Position numbers and translations under genes: made by a program. Shown here piece after piece: positions 39,351 to 47,932 of a DNA stretch of 64,000 nt; the stretch's first letter is position 1; every line of letters begins with the position of its first letter. This DNA comes from Streptomyces sp. (lineage in GTDB: Bacteria; Actinomycetota; Actinomycetes; Streptomycetales; Streptomycetaceae), in NCBI RefSeq assembly GCF_031181555.1, contig NZ_JAPSKQ010000004.1, forward strand, positions 1-64,000, given 5' to 3'. The notes under the pieces are model-generated. The model was not told where the DNA came from and searched no databases. It was given only the letters and a program-made list of their open reading frames with translations.

Positions 39351-39395
39351 TCCGTCTCTCCACGCCCCGCCCGTACCCACCTTCTGGAGGCAGCA

Positions 39396-41192
39396 GTGGC
39401 CCGGCGCCCCCTCCCCCACATTCTGAGCAACGGCAGCGCACAGCTCGCCCGGAGCCGGGAGCTGGTCAGGACGGCGGCCGACAGCGCCACGGACGTCCTC
39501 CACCCGCTGATCACCATCGCGCGCGGTCTGCGCCGGCTGGCCTCGGCCGGGCGGCGCAGGTGGGCCGACACGCCCAAGGACAGGCGCGGCGCGCTGCTCT
39601 TCCTGGTGGCGTCGGTCGTGCTGGTCGTGGCGCTCGCGCCGTACGGCCCGCTGCTCGCCGTCATCACCCTGATGGCCGTGGCGGCCTGGCAGGGCCGGGA
39701 CCGCGCCCCGGTGGCGCCCGATGGACCCGACGAGGCCCAGATCCGGCGCCTGAAGTCGCTGTACGAGGCCCTGGTGCCGTACTTCTCGGTCGCCGAGGAC
39801 CCGGAACCGCTCTACGCCCACGGCGGCGACTGGGGGAAGGCCTTCCCCGAGTACGAGTTCGACGACACCGGCCGCATCACGCACCTGGTGATCAGCTATC
39901 CCGCCTACTTCACCGACGGCGAGCCGGAGTCCCGGGCGCGGATCGAGCACCTGCTCAGCGCCAAGTCGGGGCGCGGTCGCGAGTACCACTTCGCGTGGGA
40001 CGAGGAGGGCAACCAGCTCACGGTCCGCGTCCTCGCGCCCCTGCCCACCGACATCGCCGCCCAGCCCTTCGTCACGTCCCCCGGCGAGACGGTCCTCGGC
40101 TTCACCGACCCCATCCGGGTGCGGCGGACGCTGCCGCTCACCCACGGCGAGGAGCAGCGCGACGTTCCACCGGTCGTCTGGCGCACCGGCATCCGCTCCA
40201 CCGAGCCCCATCTGCTCGCGCTCGGCCAGCCGGGCAGCGGCACCTCGACCCTGCTGCGCTCCATCGCCCTCCAGGCCCTCCACCACGGTGACGTGGTGAT
40301 CGTCGACGGCGGTGGCACCGGTGAGTACGCCTGCCTGACCGGCCGGGACGGCGTGCTCGCCGTCGAGTGCGGGCTGACGGGGGCGCTGGCGAGCCTGGAG
40401 TGGGCCGCGCACGAGACGGAGCGCCGGCTGAGCGCCGCGAACCGTGCCCATCAGGCGGGCGATCCGCCGCCCGAGGACACCAGGCGGCCCCTGTGGATCC
40501 TGCTGGACCGGCCGAGCGCGTTCACGCACCTGGCCGCCGCGGAGGGCCGTGAGGATCCCCAGTCGCTGCTCCACGTCCCGCTGCGGCACGGCCGCCCGGC
40601 GAACGTCACCGTGGTCGTCGCGGATCAGCTGGACAGCCTGGAGACCCTCAGCGCCCCGGTACGGCAGCACACGCGCGCGCGTGTCGTCCTCGGCCCCGCG
40701 ACGGCGGAGCAGCTGGAGGCCGTCCTGGGCGCGCCCCCGCACACCACCCCCGTCGACCAGGTCCCCGCGGGCCGCGGTTACGCCCGCCTGGGCGTGGGAC
40801 CGGTCCACCGCCTCCAGGTACCGGCCACGCCGGACCCGTACGACGACGCCACCAGCGACGCCCACCGGCAGGCCGTACTGGACCTGTTGCCGCCGCGCAC
40901 GGCTCCGGCGGAGGACGCGGCCCCGTCATGGCCGTTCCCGGAGCGGGCGGACCCGGAAGCGGTCCCGGTGGGGGCGGTGCTCCCGGACAAGCTGCCCGCG
41001 GAGCCCGTGCCTCTGGAGAAGGAACCGGTGGAGAAGGAGCCGGTGGAGAAGGCGCTGCCCGGGAAGGCGCTCCCCGACGAGCCGTCCCCCGTGGAGGTCG
41101 CCTCGGAGAAGGTGCCTGCCGAGGCCGCCGTCCCGGAGGACGTCGCCACGGCAGCGGTCCCCAAGGAGGCGGCGGTCGCGGAGTCCTCCTAG
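39396..41192 (+). CDS. sffA: FtsK/SpoIIIE-family septal protein SffA
   Basis: The 598-residue protein has a hydrophobic pair near residues 66-95 (membrane anchor), then a degenerate FtsK-type ATPase region. The P-loop reads GQPGSGTSTLL, with Thr283 where the Walker A Lys is expected. The Walker-B-like strand reads VVIVDGGG, without a clear catalytic Glu. A repetitive Glu/Lys/Pro tail (EKEPVEKEPVEKALPGKALP) ends the protein. In S. coelicolor SffA localises to sporulation septa in a SmeA-dependent way and does not replace FtsK as a DNA pump; the degenerate motif fits that. The start is GTG after GGAGG. It forms an operon with smeA. Confidence 0.88.
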   Translation: MARRPLPHILSNGSAQLARSRELVRTAADSATDVLHPLITIARGLRRLASAGRRRWADTPKDRRGALLFLVASVVLVVALAPYGPLLAVITLMAVAAWQGRDRAPVAPDGPDEAQIRRLKSLYEALVPYFSVAEDPEPLYAHGGDWGKAFPEYEFDDTGRITHLVISYPAYFTDGEPESRARIEHLLSAKSGRGREYHFAWDEEGNQLTVRVLAPLPTDIAAQPFVTSPGETVLGFTDPIRVRRTLPLTHGEEQRDVPPVVWRTGIRSTEPHLLALGQPGSGTSTLLRSIALQALHHGDVVIVDGGGTGEYACLTGRDGVLAVECGLTGALASLEWAAHETERRLSAANRAHQAGDPPPEDTRRPLWILLDRPSAFTHLAAAEGREDPQSLLHVPLRHGRPANVTVVVADQLDSLETLSAPVRQHTRARVVLGPATAEQLEAVLGAPPHTTPVDQVPAGRGYARLGVGPVHRLQVPATPDPYDDATSDAHRQAVLDLLPPRTAPAEDAAPSWPFPERADPEAVPVGAVLPDKLPAEPVPLEKEPVEKEPVEKALPGKALPDEPSPVEVASEKVPAEAAVPEDVATAAVPKEAAVAESS

Positions 41193-41205
41193 CACGCGCC
41201 GCCGG

Positions 41206-42705
41206 CTACGCCACGAACGTGCGCGGCGCCTCCGCCCCCGAGGTCCCGCCGGTCTCCACCACCCGTGCCGCCGCGGCCAGCCGCACCGCGGCCTCCTCCG
41301 CCACCGCGCCGCCCACGGTGAACGGCAGCCGCACGTATCCCTCGAACGCCCCGTCGACCCCGAAGCGCGGCCCGGACGGCACCCGCACCCCGACCCGCTC
41401 CCCCGCCTCGGCCAGCCGTGAGCCCGAGAGCCCGCCGGTGCGCACCCACAGCGTGAGCCCGCCCCGCGGGACCTCGAACTCCCAGCCGGGCAGCTTCCGC
41501 CGCACCGCCGCGACCAGCGCGTCCCGGTTCTCCCGGGCCTGCGCGCGCCGCGCCTCGACGGCCTGTTCCCAGCCGCCCGTGCCGAACAGCCAGTTCACCG
41601 CCAGCTGCTCCAGCACGGGTGTGCCCAGGTCGGCGTACGCGCGCGCGGCGACCAGGCTGCGGACCACGTCGGGGGCCGCGCGCACCCAGCCGATGCGCAT
41701 CCCGGCCCAGAAGGCCTTGCTCGCCGAACCGACCGTGATCACCGTGGACCCGGCCGGGTCGAAGGCGCACACCGGGCGCGGCATCTCCACATCGGGGTCG
41801 AGCCACAGCTCGCTCATCGTCTCGTCGGCGACCAGCACCGTCCCCGCCGACCGCGCCGCGTCCACCAGCCGGCGCCGCTGGTCCTCGTCGGCGAGCGCAC
41901 CGGTCGGGTTGTGGAAGTCGGCGACGACGTACGCGATCCGGGGCGCCGCCTCCCGCAGCACCTGCCGCCAGCGGTCCAGGTCCCAGCCGTCGAGCCCTTC
42001 GGCCATGGCCACGGGGACGAGCCGGGCGCCGGCCTCCCGCATCAGCTGGAGGATGTTGGCGTAGGACGGCGACTCGACGGCGATGCGCTCGCCGCGCCCG
42101 CCGAAGAGGTGGCAGATGGCGTCGATGGCGCCCATCGCCCCGGTCGTCACCATGATCTGCTCGGGCATGGTCGGGATGCCCCGCGCGGTGTAGCGGTCGG
42201 CGATCATCGAGCGCAGCGCGGGCAGCCCGGCGGGATAGTCGCCGTGGGTGTGCGCGTACGGCGGCAGCTCCTCCAGGGCGCCCTGCACGGCACGCGTGAG
42301 CCACGGTTCGGGTGCGGGCAGCGCGGCGCAGCCGAGGTCGATCATCGAGCCGAGGGCCTCGGGCGGCAGCGGTTCGAGGCCCCGCGCGGGCACCGGGTTG
42401 CCGGCCGGGACGGCGGTCCAGCTGCCCGCGCCGCGCCGTGACTCCAGGAATCCCTCGGTGCGCAGTGCCTCGTAGGCGGCGGCGACGGTGGTGCGGCTGA
42501 CGGACAGGGCGAGGGCGAGTTCCCGTTCGGCGGGCAGCCGCGCGGCGACCGGTACCCGCCCTTCGAGCACCAGCAGCCGGATGCCGTCGGCGAGCGCGCG
42601 GTAGGCGGGCGGGCGGCGGGTTCCGGGGCCGGCCGGACGGTCCTGCTGGGAGTTGAGCAGCCGGGCGAGCTGTGCGGCACCCACCGCCGAGGTCCACTGC
42701 GCCAT
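41206..42705 (-). CDS. MocR/PdxR-type regulator (GntR helix-turn-helix fused to aminotransferase domain)
   Basis: The 499-residue protein joins an N-terminal GntR winged helix (LPAERELALALSVSRTTVAAAYEAL) to a type-I aminotransferase-like domain. The domain carries DFHNPTGALAD and the PLP-binding lysine in TVGSASKAFWAGMRIGW. MocR/PdxR regulators sense pyridoxal phosphate or amines and often control a divergent gene. The ATG at 42705 follows GGTGGA. The divergent neighbour encodes a YczE-like membrane protein, a common pairing, so control of it is likely. Confidence 0.9.
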   Translation of the reverse strand: MAQWTSAVGAAQLARLLNSQQDRPAGPGTRRPPAYRALADGIRLLVLEGRVPVAARLPAERELALALSVSRTTVAAAYEALRTEGFLESRRGAGSWTAVPAGNPVPARGLEPLPPEALGSMIDLGCAALPAPEPWLTRAVQGALEELPPYAHTHGDYPAGLPALRSMIADRYTARGIPTMPEQIMVTTGAMGAIDAICHLFGGRGERIAVESPSYANILQLMREAGARLVPVAMAEGLDGWDLDRWRQVLREAAPRIAYVVADFHNPTGALADEDQRRRLVDAARSAGTVLVADETMSELWLDPDVEMPRPVCAFDPAGSTVITVGSASKAFWAGMRIGWVRAAPDVVRSLVAARAYADLGTPVLEQLAVNWLFGTGGWEQAVEARRAQARENRDALVAAVRRKLPGWEFEVPRGGLTLWVRTGGLSGSRLAEAGERVGVRVPSGPRFGVDGAFEGYVRLPFTVGGAVAEEAAVRLAAAARVVETGGTSGAEAPRTFVA

Positions 42706-42750
42706 GAGAATCAGTCCACCTTCCCCGAATTGGCCCTGGATGACGTCCCC

Positions 42751-42796
42751 GTCCACGCCACAGGGTGTCATGCATCGGTCCACTTCCACCACAGGG
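42751..42796. promoter_or_regulatory. Direct repeats in the MocR/YczE divergent region
   Basis: CCACAGGG occurs at 42758-42765 and again at 42789-42796, exactly 31 bases apart (about three helical turns). Each is preceded by GTCCAC (42751-42756 and 42778-42783). MocR regulators such as GabR and PdxR bind direct repeats on one DNA face. This is a candidate operator, inferred from repeat spacing and location. Confidence 0.5.
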
Positions 42797-42805
42797 GGGC
42801 ATACC

Positions 42806-43471
42806 TTGTCCAGCCAGTCGTCCCGGCACGGGCATCTCGCACGCCGGCTGTTCCAGCTGTACGCCGGACTGGCGCTGTACGGCGCGAGTTCGGCGCTGCT
42901 CGTGCGGTCGGGGCTCGGCCTGGAGCCGTGGAACGTGCTGCACCAGGGCCTGTCCGAGCGGACGGGGCTGTCGATGGGCGTGGTGCTGACCGTCGTGGGC
43001 GCGGTGGTGCTGCTGCTGTGGATCCCGCTGCGTCAGCGGCCGGGTCTGGGCACGGTCTCCAACGTCCTGGTGATCGGCGCGGTGATGGACGCGACGCTGG
43101 CCGTGGTGCCGGACGCGCACGGCCTCGCCGCCCGCGCGACGCTGATGGCGGCGGGCATCGTGCTGAACGGCGCGGCGACCGGGTCGTACATCGCGGCGCG
43201 CTTCGGCCCGGGCCCGCGCGACGGGCTGATGACGGGGCTGCACCAGCGCACGGGGGTGTCGGTCCGCCTGGTCCGCACGGCCATCGAGATCACGGTGGTG
43301 GCCACCGGCTTCGTCCTCGGCGGCACCGTCGGCGTCGGCACCCTGCTGTACGCGGTGACCATCGGTCCGCTCGCCCAGCTGTTCCTGCGCGTGTTCGCCG
43401 TCCCCTCGGCATCCGGCGGCGGCACGGTCGTTGCCACGGGTCAACCACGGCGGGCGATACTGCGTCCGTGA
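42806..43471 (+). CDS. YczE/YitT-like integral membrane protein
   Basis: A membrane protein of about 221 residues with five or six hydrophobic helices and the family-like segments GLGLEPWNVLHQGLSERTG and ARFGPGPRDGLMTGLHQRTG. The family is often encoded next to MocR regulators; transport of a vitamin B6-related compound has been suggested for some, but is unproven. I prefer a TTG start at 42806 because GGGGGG lies six bases upstream; an ATG at 42770 is also in frame. Its stop codon overlaps the following GTG start by four bases. Confidence 0.8.
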   Translation: MSSQSSRHGHLARRLFQLYAGLALYGASSALLVRSGLGLEPWNVLHQGLSERTGLSMGVVLTVVGAVVLLLWIPLRQRPGLGTVSNVLVIGAVMDATLAVVPDAHGLAARATLMAAGIVLNGAATGSYIAARFGPGPRDGLMTGLHQRTGVSVRLVRTAIEITVVATGFVLGGTVGVGTLLYAVTIGPLAQLFLRVFAVPSASGGGTVVATGQPRRAILRP

Positions 43472-44235
43472 CCCCGCGGATACGCCACCCCTACCTCGAC
43501 CACCCCGGCCCGATCGCCTTCGCCCACCGGGGCGGGGCGGCGGACGGCCTGGAGAACACCGTGCGCCAGTTCCGACGCGCCGTCGAGGCGGGCTACCGGT
43601 ACATCGAGACCGACGTGCACGCCACGCGCGACGGCCGGCTCGTCGCCTTCCACGACGCGACCCTGGACCGGGTGACGGACGGCGCGGGCCGGATCGCCGA
43701 CCTGCCGTGGCGGGACGTGCGCCGCGCGCGCGTGGCGGGCGAGGAACCGGTGCCCCTGTTCGAGGAACTCCTGGAGGCCTTCCCCGGGGTGCGCTGGAAC
43801 GTCGACGTCAAGGCCGAAGCGGCCCTCCTGCCCTTCCTGGAACTGGTCGAGCGCGCGAACGCCTGGGACCGGATCTGCCTCGGCTCGTTCTCCGAGGCCC
43901 GCGTGGTGCGCGCCCAGCGGCTGGCCGGTCCGCGGCTGGCCACGTCGTACGGGACGCGGGGCGTGCTGAACCTGCGGCTGCGGTCGTGGGGGCTGCCGGC
44001 CGCGGTGCGCCGGTCGGCCGTGGCCGCCCAGGTTCCCGAGATGCAGTCGGGCATCCAGGTGGTGGACCACCGCTTCGTGCGCGCGGCCCACGCGCGCGGG
44101 CTGCAGGTGCACGTGTGGACGGTCAACGAACCCGACCGGATGCACCGGCTCCTGGACCTCGGAGTGGATGGCATCATGACCGATCACATCGGCACACTGC
44201 GCAAGGTCATGGAGGACCGCGGCGTCTGGGTCTGA
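43468..44235 (+). CDS. Glycerophosphodiester phosphodiesterase family protein
   Basis: Hydrolyses glycerophosphodiesters to glycerol 3-phosphate and an alcohol. The 255-residue protein has the metal and catalytic pattern AFAHRGG, LENT, YIETDVHATRDGRLVAFHD and DVKAE at the usual spacing, and ends with VNEPDRMHRLLDLGVDGIMTDH. There is no signal peptide, so it is cytoplasmic. The GTG start overlaps the preceding membrane-protein stop codon. Confidence 0.93.
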   Translation: MTPRIRHPYLDHPGPIAFAHRGGAADGLENTVRQFRRAVEAGYRYIETDVHATRDGRLVAFHDATLDRVTDGAGRIADLPWRDVRRARVAGEEPVPLFEELLEAFPGVRWNVDVKAEAALLPFLELVERANAWDRICLGSFSEARVVRAQRLAGPRLATSYGTRGVLNLRLRSWGLPAAVRRSAVAAQVPEMQSGIQVVDHRFVRAAHARGLQVHVWTVNEPDRMHRLLDLGVDGIMTDHIGTLRKVMEDRGVWV

Positions 44236-44285
44236 GACCCGGTCCCCGACGGCTCCGCGCGTTCACGGGGAAGCGAGGGGCACGG

Positions 44286-45635
44286 GTGGGCACCGACACC
44301 GTGCGGTCACCGGCGGCGGACGAGGCCGCCGACCGGCGGCGCGAGCAACGCGGCTGGTACTTCTACGACTGGGCGTGCTCCGTGTACTCCACGAGCGTGC
44401 TCACCGTGTTCCTCGGCCCCTATCTGACGTCGGTGGCCGAGTCGGCCGCGGACGCGGAGGGGTTCGTCCATCCGCTGGGCGTCCCGGTGCGCGCGGGCTC
44501 CTTCTTCGCGTACGCGGTGTCCCTGTCGGTGATCCTGGCCGTGCTGGTGATGCCGCTGGTGGGCGCCGCCGCCGACCGCACCGGCCGCAAGAAGCCGCTC
44601 CTCGCGGCCGCCGCCTACACGGGTGCCGCGGCGACGGCGGGCATGTTCTTCCTCGACGGTGAGCGCTATCTGCTCGGTGGGGCGCTGCTGATCGTGGCGA
44701 ACGCGGCGCAGTCCGTGGCGATGATGCTCTACAACTCGTACCTGCCGCAGATCGCCCCGCCGGAGGAGCGGGACGCGGTCTCCTCCCGCGGCTGGGCCTT
44801 CGGATACGCGGCCGGGGCCCTGGTCCTCGTCGCGAACCTCGTCCTCTACACCGGCCACGACGCCTTCGGGGTCTCCGAGGGCACGGCGGTCCGCATCTGT
44901 CTGGCGTCGGCCGGTCTGTGGTGGGGCGCCTTCGCTCTGATACCGCTGCGCCGGCTGCGCGACCGCCGTGCCCCCGCGCGGGAGGCGGCCGCCCTGCCGG
45001 GCTTCCGGCAGCTCGCGGCGACCGTCCGCGACATGCGCCGCCACCCGCTGACGCTCTCCTTCCTGCTGGCCTACCTGGTCTACAACGACGGCATCCAGAC
45101 GGTGATCTCGCAGGCCTCGGTCTACGGCTCGAAGGAGCTGGGGCTCGGGCAGTCGACGCTCATCGTCGCCGTGCTGCTGGTCCAGGTGCTGGCCGTGGCC
45201 GGCGCGCTGGCGCTGGGCCGGCTGGCCCGGCGGTACGGGGCGAAGCGCACGATCCTCGGCTCGCTGGTCGCCTGGACGCTGACGCTGGCCGCCGGGTACT
45301 TCCTGCCCGCGGGGGCCCCGGTGTGGTTCTTCGTCCTGGCCGCGGGGATCGGGCTGGTCCTCGGCGGCAGCCAGGCGCTGTCCCGGTCCCTGTTCTCCCA
45401 CCTCGTACCGCCCGGCAAGGAGGCCGAGTACTTCTCGGCGTACGAGATGAGCGACCGCGGGATGAGCTGGCTCGGGCCGCTGCTGTTCGGGCTCACCTAC
45501 CAGCTGACGGGCAGTTACCGGGACGCGATCATCTCGCTGGTGGGCTTCTTCGTGCTCGGGTTCGTGCTGCTCGCGCGGGTTCCGGTGCGGCGGGCGATCA
45601 CCGACGCGGGCAATCCGGTCCCCAAGAGGATTTAG
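44286..45635 (+). CDS. MFS permease, UMF1/Atg22-like
   Basis: The 449-residue protein has about 12 membrane segments. WYFYDWACSVYSTSVLTVFLGPYL at the N-terminus and the GAAADRTGRKKPLL loop are typical of the UMF1 family of unknown substrate (related to the yeast vacuolar amino-acid exporter Atg22). The start is GTG at 44286 after GAGGGG, 50 bases after the glycerophosphodiesterase gene, with which it may be co-transcribed. Confidence 0.88.
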   Translation: MGTDTVRSPAADEAADRRREQRGWYFYDWACSVYSTSVLTVFLGPYLTSVAESAADAEGFVHPLGVPVRAGSFFAYAVSLSVILAVLVMPLVGAAADRTGRKKPLLAAAAYTGAAATAGMFFLDGERYLLGGALLIVANAAQSVAMMLYNSYLPQIAPPEERDAVSSRGWAFGYAAGALVLVANLVLYTGHDAFGVSEGTAVRICLASAGLWWGAFALIPLRRLRDRRAPAREAAALPGFRQLAATVRDMRRHPLTLSFLLAYLVYNDGIQTVISQASVYGSKELGLGQSTLIVAVLLVQVLAVAGALALGRLARRYGAKRTILGSLVAWTLTLAAGYFLPAGAPVWFFVLAAGIGLVLGGSQALSRSLFSHLVPPGKEAEYFSAYEMSDRGMSWLGPLLFGLTYQLTGSYRDAIISLVGFFVLGFVLLARVPVRRAITDAGNPVPKRI

Positions 45636-45718
45636 CGCTGGACGCGAAAGGGCGGTAGTGTACGCGTTTGGCCTACCAGGCGTACCGTTACTGCGCGTCA
45701 AAGATGCCGAAACGCGGT

Positions 45719-45742
45719 GTCACATCTGCTAGCAGACGTGAC
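45719..45742. promoter_or_regulatory. 24-bp near-perfect palindrome upstream of rbpA
   Basis: GTCACATCTGCTAGCAGACGTGAC has 11 of 12 matching paired positions with no spacer. It lies about 160 bases before rbpA and 84 bases after the MFS stop codon. A spacerless palindrome suggests a dimeric protein's operator rather than a terminator. The cognate regulator is unknown. Confidence 0.5.
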
Positions 45743-45814
45743 AAACCGGGCGCCGGTGGGTACTGCACTGGTTGACAAGGCTGCGGCTACGACGGCGACG
45801 CATGACCCGGAACG

Positions 45815-45840
45815 GGAATCTTTACCGCCGACCGGACGTT
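45815..45840 (+). promoter_or_regulatory. Sigma-R type promoter of rbpA
   Basis: GGAAT (45815-45819) and GTT (45838-45840) are separated by exactly 18 bases, a perfect match to the Streptomyces sigma-R (thiol-oxidative stress) consensus GGAAT-N18-GTT. From memory, rbpA belongs to the sigma-R regulon in S. coelicolor. The expected start of transcription lies about 50 bases before the rbpA start codon. Confidence 0.85.
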
Positions 45841-45901
45841 GACCGGATGACGACGACAGCGACACCTGTCCTGTGGGCGACCAGCCCGGGAGGCACGATT
45901 C

Positions 45902-46276
45902 ATGAGTGAGCGAGCTCTTCGCGGCACGCGCCTCGTGGTGACCAGCTACGAGACGGACCGCGGCATCGACCTGGCCCCGCGCCAGGCCGTGGAGTACGCA
46001 TGCGAGAAGGGGCACCGCTTCGAGATGCCCTTCTCGGTCGAGGCGGAGATCCCGCCGGAGTGGGAGTGCAAGGTCTGCGGTGCCCAGGCACTCCTGGTGG
46101 ACGGCGACGGCCCCGAGGAGAAGAAGGCCAAGCCCGCGCGTACGCATTGGGACATGCTGATGGAGCGGCGCACCCGAGAGGAGCTCGAAGAGGTCCTCGA
46201 GGAGCGTCTCGCCGTTCTGCGTTCCGGTGCGATGAACATCGCGGTTCACCCCCGGGACAGCCGCAAGTCGGCTTGA
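45902..46276 (+). CDS. rbpA: RNA polymerase-binding protein RbpA
   Basis: RbpA binds RNA polymerase and the principal sigma factor, stabilises the open promoter complex, and affects rifampicin sensitivity. The 124-residue protein has the whole family layout: an N-terminal tail, a zinc-binding core with Cys34, His38, Cys56 and Cys59 (YACEKGHRFEMPF, WECKVCG), a basic linker (KKAKPARTHWDMLMERR) and the C-terminal sigma-interaction helices (REELEEVLEERLAVLR). It has its own promoter of sigma-R type and is followed by a strong terminator. Confidence 0.97.
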   Translation: MSERALRGTRLVVTSYETDRGIDLAPRQAVEYACEKGHRFEMPFSVEAEIPPEWECKVCGAQALLVDGDGPEEKKAKPARTHWDMLMERRTREELEEVLEERLAVLRSGAMNIAVHPRDSRKSA

Positions 46277-46329
46277 TCCCGACGGCTTGATCCCGACAGG
46301 GCTCGGGCGGAATCACAGCGCACATCGGT

Positions 46330-46377
46330 ACAGGACCGCGGGCGCCGTACTCTCTCGTACGGCGCCCGCGGTCCTGT
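46330..46377. terminator. Strong bidirectional terminator between rbpA and fxsA
   Basis: A 21-bp perfect stem (46330-46350 with 46357-46377) has a six-base loop TCTCTC. It lies between the stop codons of rbpA (plus) and fxsA (minus) and is the strongest hairpin noticed in the window. Confidence 0.93.
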
Positions 46378-46437
46378 CCGTCTGCCGGTCCTGTCGGTCT
46401 GTTCGCCGCTCGAGGCGCGTTCGTCGCTCGGGCGCCC

Positions 46438-47019
46438 TCAGCGCGAGAGGGGCGGGCGCTGTCCCTGCGGAGCGTCCCCCGGTGCGTGTCCCGGCTCGTC
46501 CCGGACGACCTCGCCCTGGACGACCTTGCCGTCGGGGCGGTGGATACGGGCCTGCTGGAAGGCGTCGCCCAGGGACCCCTGCGCCGCCTCGCGCAGCCTG
46601 CGCTCGAAGGTGCGCTCGGCGTAGCGGCTCACGGCCTTCTGGACCGGCGGCACCAGCAGGAGCAGTCCCAGCGCGTCCGAGACGGGCCCCGGGATGATCA
46701 GCAGCAGACCGCCCAGCATCATCAGGCCGTTGCCCTCGCTGTTCGGCCGGGACGCGGGAGTCACCCCGCTCTGCTGCTGCTGCAGCGTCTCCGTGAGGCT
46801 CTGGAAGGCCCGTCGGCCGGCCCGCTTGATGACGACGGAGCCGAGGACCAGGCCGGCCACCAGGAGCAGGAAGACCACCAGCCCGTTCGACGCCCCGGCG
46901 ATCAGCGTGAGCAGCCAGACCTCCAGCACGAGCCACGCGGCGGCGGCCAGCGGCAGGAACGTGCGCAGCCGGGAGCGCCGGGGCCGGGCGGGATACGGGG
47001 TCTGAGCGCCAGTCGTCAT
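46438..47019 (-). CDS. fxsA: FxsA-family membrane protein
   Basis: FxsA is a small inner-membrane protein; E. coli FxsA relieves exclusion of phage T7 by the F plasmid when overproduced. The 193-residue protein has hydrophobic helices at about 21-62 and 105-125, with the family core GNGLMMLGGLLLIIPGPVSDALGLLLLVPPVQ. The C-terminal tail is hydrophilic. Its physiological role in actinobacteria is unknown. It is convergent with rbpA and followed upstream by dpm1 on the same strand. Confidence 0.9.
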   Translation of the reverse strand: MTTGAQTPYPARPRRSRLRTFLPLAAAAWLVLEVWLLTLIAGASNGLVVFLLLVAGLVLGSVVIKRAGRRAFQSLTETLQQQQSGVTPASRPNSEGNGLMMLGGLLLIIPGPVSDALGLLLLVPPVQKAVSRYAERTFERRLREAAQGSLGDAFQQARIHRPDGKVVQGEVVRDEPGHAPGDAPQGQRPPLSR

Positions 47020-47125
47020 GCTCCCAGTGTGCCTGGGCCGGGCTCAGCGCGGGATAAGGGGACGGCCGGGCGCTTCGCGCCGGTCCGCCGTTTCCGCGCG
47101 TGCGCCCGGTGCCGCGGTCGTACGC

Positions 47126-47932
47126 CTACGGTTTGGGGTGCTTCTCGTCGCCGTGCCCCAGGACCTTGCCGACCCGCTCCCCCACGCCCCACGCCGTGAC
47201 CCGCCACAGCGCCTCGACGAGGATGTCGCGGCTCATCTTGGAGTCGCCGAGTTCACGCTCGACGAAGGTGATGGGCACCTCGACGACGTGGTAGCCGGCC
47301 TTGACCGCGCGGCGGGCGAGGTCGACCTGGAAGCAGTAGCCCTGGGAGGCCACGTCGTCGAGGCCGAGTCCCTCCAGGGTCTCGCGGCGGAAGGCGCGGA
47401 ATCCGCCGGTGATGTCGCGCAGCGGCAGATCGAGCGCCATGCGCGAGTAGAGGCTGCCCCCGCGCGAGATGAACTCGCGGGACTTCGGCCAGTTCACCAC
47501 CCGGCCGCCCGGCACCCAGCGCGAACCGAGCACCAGGTCGGCGCCCTTGAGGGCGGTCAGCAGGCGGGGCAGTTCCTCGGGCTGGTGGGAACCGTCGGCG
47601 TCCATCTCGATCAGTACGCCGTAGCCGTGCTCCATGCCCCAGCGGAAGCCCGCGAGGTAGGCGGCGCCCAGGCCCTCCTTGCCCTTGCGGTGCAGCACCT
47701 GGACCCGGTCGTCCTCGGCGGCCAGTTCGTCGGCCAGCTTGCCGGTGCCGTCGGGGCTGTTGTCGTCGGCCACGAGAACGTGCGCCTCGGGAACGGCCTT
47801 GCGCACCCGGCCGACGATCGCCTTGATGTTCTCCGCCTCGTTGTAGGTAGGAATGATCACCAAAGCCGTGCCGAGCGGGCCGAAGCTCCTCCCCTGGGCT
47901 CCTGCCGCGAGGGTCCCGTCGCCGTCGTTCAC
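47126..47932 (-). CDS. dpm1: Polyprenyl-phosphate mannose synthase (dolichol-phosphate mannosyltransferase-like)
   Basis: This GT2 enzyme transfers mannose from GDP-mannose to polyprenyl phosphate, giving the donor for O-mannosylation of secreted proteins. The 268-residue protein shows VIIPTYNEAENI, VLVADDNSPDGTG, the metal-binding IEMDADGSHQPEEL, and GGFRAFRRETLEGLGL. There is no C-terminal membrane domain, as in the single-domain Dpm1 type. In S. coelicolor the orthologue is needed for phage phiC31 infection. The start is GTG at 47932 after AAGGGG. A promoter-like element lies about 400 bases upstream. Confidence 0.94.
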   Translation of the reverse strand: MNDGDGTLAAGAQGRSFGPLGTALVIIPTYNEAENIKAIVGRVRKAVPEAHVLVADDNSPDGTGKLADELAAEDDRVQVLHRKGKEGLGAAYLAGFRWGMEHGYGVLIEMDADGSHQPEELPRLLTALKGADLVLGSRWVPGGRVVNWPKSREFISRGGSLYSRMALDLPLRDITGGFRAFRRETLEGLGLDDVASQGYCFQVDLARRAVKAGYHVVEVPITFVERELGDSKMSRDILVEALWRVTAWGVGERVGKVLGHGDEKHPKP

